43,144 nucleotides of DNA from NCBI GenBank assembly GCA_050485485.1, contig JBJHBM010000018.1, positions 1-43,144 on the forward strand, given 5' to 3'. The notes under the pieces were generated by a model that had not been told where the DNA came from, ran no database searches, and was given only the letters and a program-made list of their open reading frames with translations. Within the stretch, counting starts at the first letter, position 1. Each line of letters starts with the position of its first letter. Below are positions 42,284 through 43,144 of this stretch, in pieces. Made by a program: the position numbers and the translations under genes. This DNA comes from WHSO01 sp050485485 (lineage in GTDB: Bacteria > Pseudomonadota > Alphaproteobacteria > SMXQ01).

Positions 42284-42296
42284 CAAGGCGTTGATT
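42284..42296 (+). promoter_or_regulatory. IHF-binding-site match
   Basis: CAA-GGCG-TTGATT is a full match to the IHF consensus (YAANNNNTTGATW). It lies between the twin palindromes and the -24/-12 element, where IHF normally bends DNA to bring an activator to sigma-54 polymerase. Confidence 0.5.
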
Positions 42297-42313
42297 TGCC
42301 ACGAGCTTCCGTC

Positions 42314-42328
42314 TGGCACTCGCCTTGC
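42314..42328 (+). promoter_or_regulatory. Sigma-54 (-24/-12) promoter
   Basis: TGGCAC (42314-42319), a 5-base spacer and TTGC (42325-42328) match the RpoN consensus at all ten fixed positions, with the GG and GC pairs exactly ten bases apart. Predicted start about 42340, leaving a leader of about ten bases that carries the GGAG ribosome-binding site for ATG 42350. Confidence 0.8.
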
Positions 42329-42349
42329 GTGGACAAGGGCGGAGCGCCC

Positions 42350-43144
42350 ATGTCCCAAACCGTCCAGCCATCCGCGGCAGCCCTGCCGCCCACGTCGCCC
42401 GAGCCGGTACGCGCCGATGGTGCGCGCGGCCTGTGGCAGGATGCGGGCGGGTTCTCCTTCGCCGACCTTCTCGACATCGTCAATCCGTTCCAGCATATCC
42501 CTGTCGTCAACAAGATCTATCGCGAGATCACGGGCGACGGGATCGGCATGGGCGCAAAAGTCGCGGGCGGTGCCTTGTTCGGCGGCGTATTCGGTTTCGT
42601 GGCCTCGCTGTTCGATGCCGTTTTGGAAAACGCGACCGGGCGCGACACGATGGATACCGTGGTCGCCGCCTTGCGCGCGGGCGATACCGGAAACACGTCC
42701 GAGCCCGTCGGCACCGATGTCGCCGAGATCCTGGGCTACGGTCGCGATGGCGTAGTCGGAAGTGCGCCGCATCCTGCCGTGCCGGCACCCGAGCCGCGTG
42801 CCGTAGCGGCTGCGGATGCCCCGCCGATCCAGCTGGCCCAAGCGCAGGCGGTGCAACCGGACACGCGGACCGTTGTGCGCCCGTTCGAACCGGGGCCGTC
42901 GCGCTTGACCGAGGCCACGGCTCCGCGCCCGCTCGAAAGCGGCGTCCCGCTGCGCGGCGTACGTGGGGTCGCGGCACCGTCGCTGCCGAGCCCTCAGACG
43001 CTCGCAGCCAATCCCGGGCTCATCGGTGTGATGCGCAGCGGTCCCGCCGCCGTGCGGGCGCTCGATGCCGCCGCCGCTACGCCTCGGGCCGCGACCGGCG
43101 CCGCACTGCCCCCGCCGTTCGGTCCCCACGGCCCGGACCCGGCC
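42350..43144 (+). CDS. Uncharacterised protein behind a sigma-54 promoter (3' end outside window)
   Basis: Open from ATG 42350 to the window edge (265 codons, no stop reached). Residues 35-65 form a conserved-looking block, FADLLDIVNPFQHIPVVNKIY, followed by REITGD. A glycine-rich hydrophobic segment at about 70-92 (GGALFGGVFGFVASLF) may insert in or associate with the membrane. From about 130 the sequence becomes Pro/Ala-rich and low in complexity. There is no signal peptide. I recall similar hypothetical proteins in Rhodospirillales but cannot name a function. GGAG lies six bases before the ATG. Its promoter (-24/-12, IHF, twin palindromes) implies control by an activator such as a nitrogen or flagellar regulator. 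Confidence 0.7.
   Translation, partial: MSQTVQPSAAALPPTSPEPVRADGARGLWQDAGGFSFADLLDIVNPFQHIPVVNKIYREITGDGIGMGAKVAGGALFGGVFGFVASLFDAVLENATGRDTMDTVVAALRAGDTGNTSEPVGTDVAEILGYGRDGVVGSAPHPAVPAPEPRAVAAADAPPIQLAQAQAVQPDTRTVVRPFEPGPSRLTEATAPRPLESGVPLRGVRGVAAPSLPSPQTLAANPGLIGVMRSGPAAVRALDAAAATPRAATGAALPPPFGPHGPDPA

Overview
The window is GC-rich (roughly 70% by eye), densely packed chromosomal DNA with many 1-4 base start/stop overlaps. The gene set points to an alphaproteobacterium, most likely of the Rhodospirillales. Supporting signs are an SDHAF4/DUF1674 gene divergent from htpX-rsmB, a 1619-residue NAD-glutamate dehydrogenase, two GlnK-type P-II/AmtB pairs, and the order aminotransferase-ftsK-lolA-xth-response regulator-ribA. 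The order-level placement rests on remembered synteny, not on a search. I see no phage, insertion sequence, CRISPR array or integrase.

Layout. 1-4.7 kb: a Rieske ferredoxin-like protein, acetyl-CoA synthetase (acs) with a small membrane protein and a small cytochrome c, then a convergent ferric-reductase-like flavocytochrome flanked by two tiny ORFs. 4.8-8.2 kb: SDHAF4-like gene, htpX, rsmB and rpe. 8.2-13.1 kb: a tightly coupled heparinase II/III-like, WecA/MraY-type glycosyltransferase and CapD/WbpM-type dehydratase block, a surface-polysaccharide module lying between rpe and purH. 13.2-21 kb: purH, an AraC-regulator remnant, and (minus strand) NAD-GDH translationally overlapped with a UMF1/Atg22-like transporter. 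21-24 kb: Tat-exported PhoD phosphatase, a DMT-type membrane protein and tRNA-Gly(GCC). 24.2-28.2 kb: CnoX-like thioredoxin/TPR chaperone, LonN-like protein, Trm112-like, DUF971 and DUF1232 proteins, then a UbiH-family hydroxylase on the other strand. 28.2-32.4 kb: glnK-amtB twice in tandem, each pair closed by a clear intrinsic terminator. 32.4-42.2 kb: prfC, then the dapC-like/ftsK/lolA/xth string, an orphan OmpR-type regulator and ribA. 42.2 kb to the end: an uncharacterised gene cut by the window edge.

How the genes work together. Nitrogen handling is the strongest theme: two ammonium channels with their own P-II partners, a catabolic glutamate dehydrogenase, and an adjoining Atg22-like transporter that might move amino acids.

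The most striking non-coding signal is upstream of the last, uncharacterised gene. It combines a near-consensus sigma-54 -24/-12 element, a perfect IHF consensus match, and two copies of a palindrome (TGCCGGGCA) 31 bp apart, in the order and spacing of a classical enhancer-dependent promoter. A similar but weaker arrangement, with the same palindrome, precedes the first glnK. A second notable signal is a run of four hairpins between lolA and xth, two of them with C-rich loops, which could be an undescribed small RNA.
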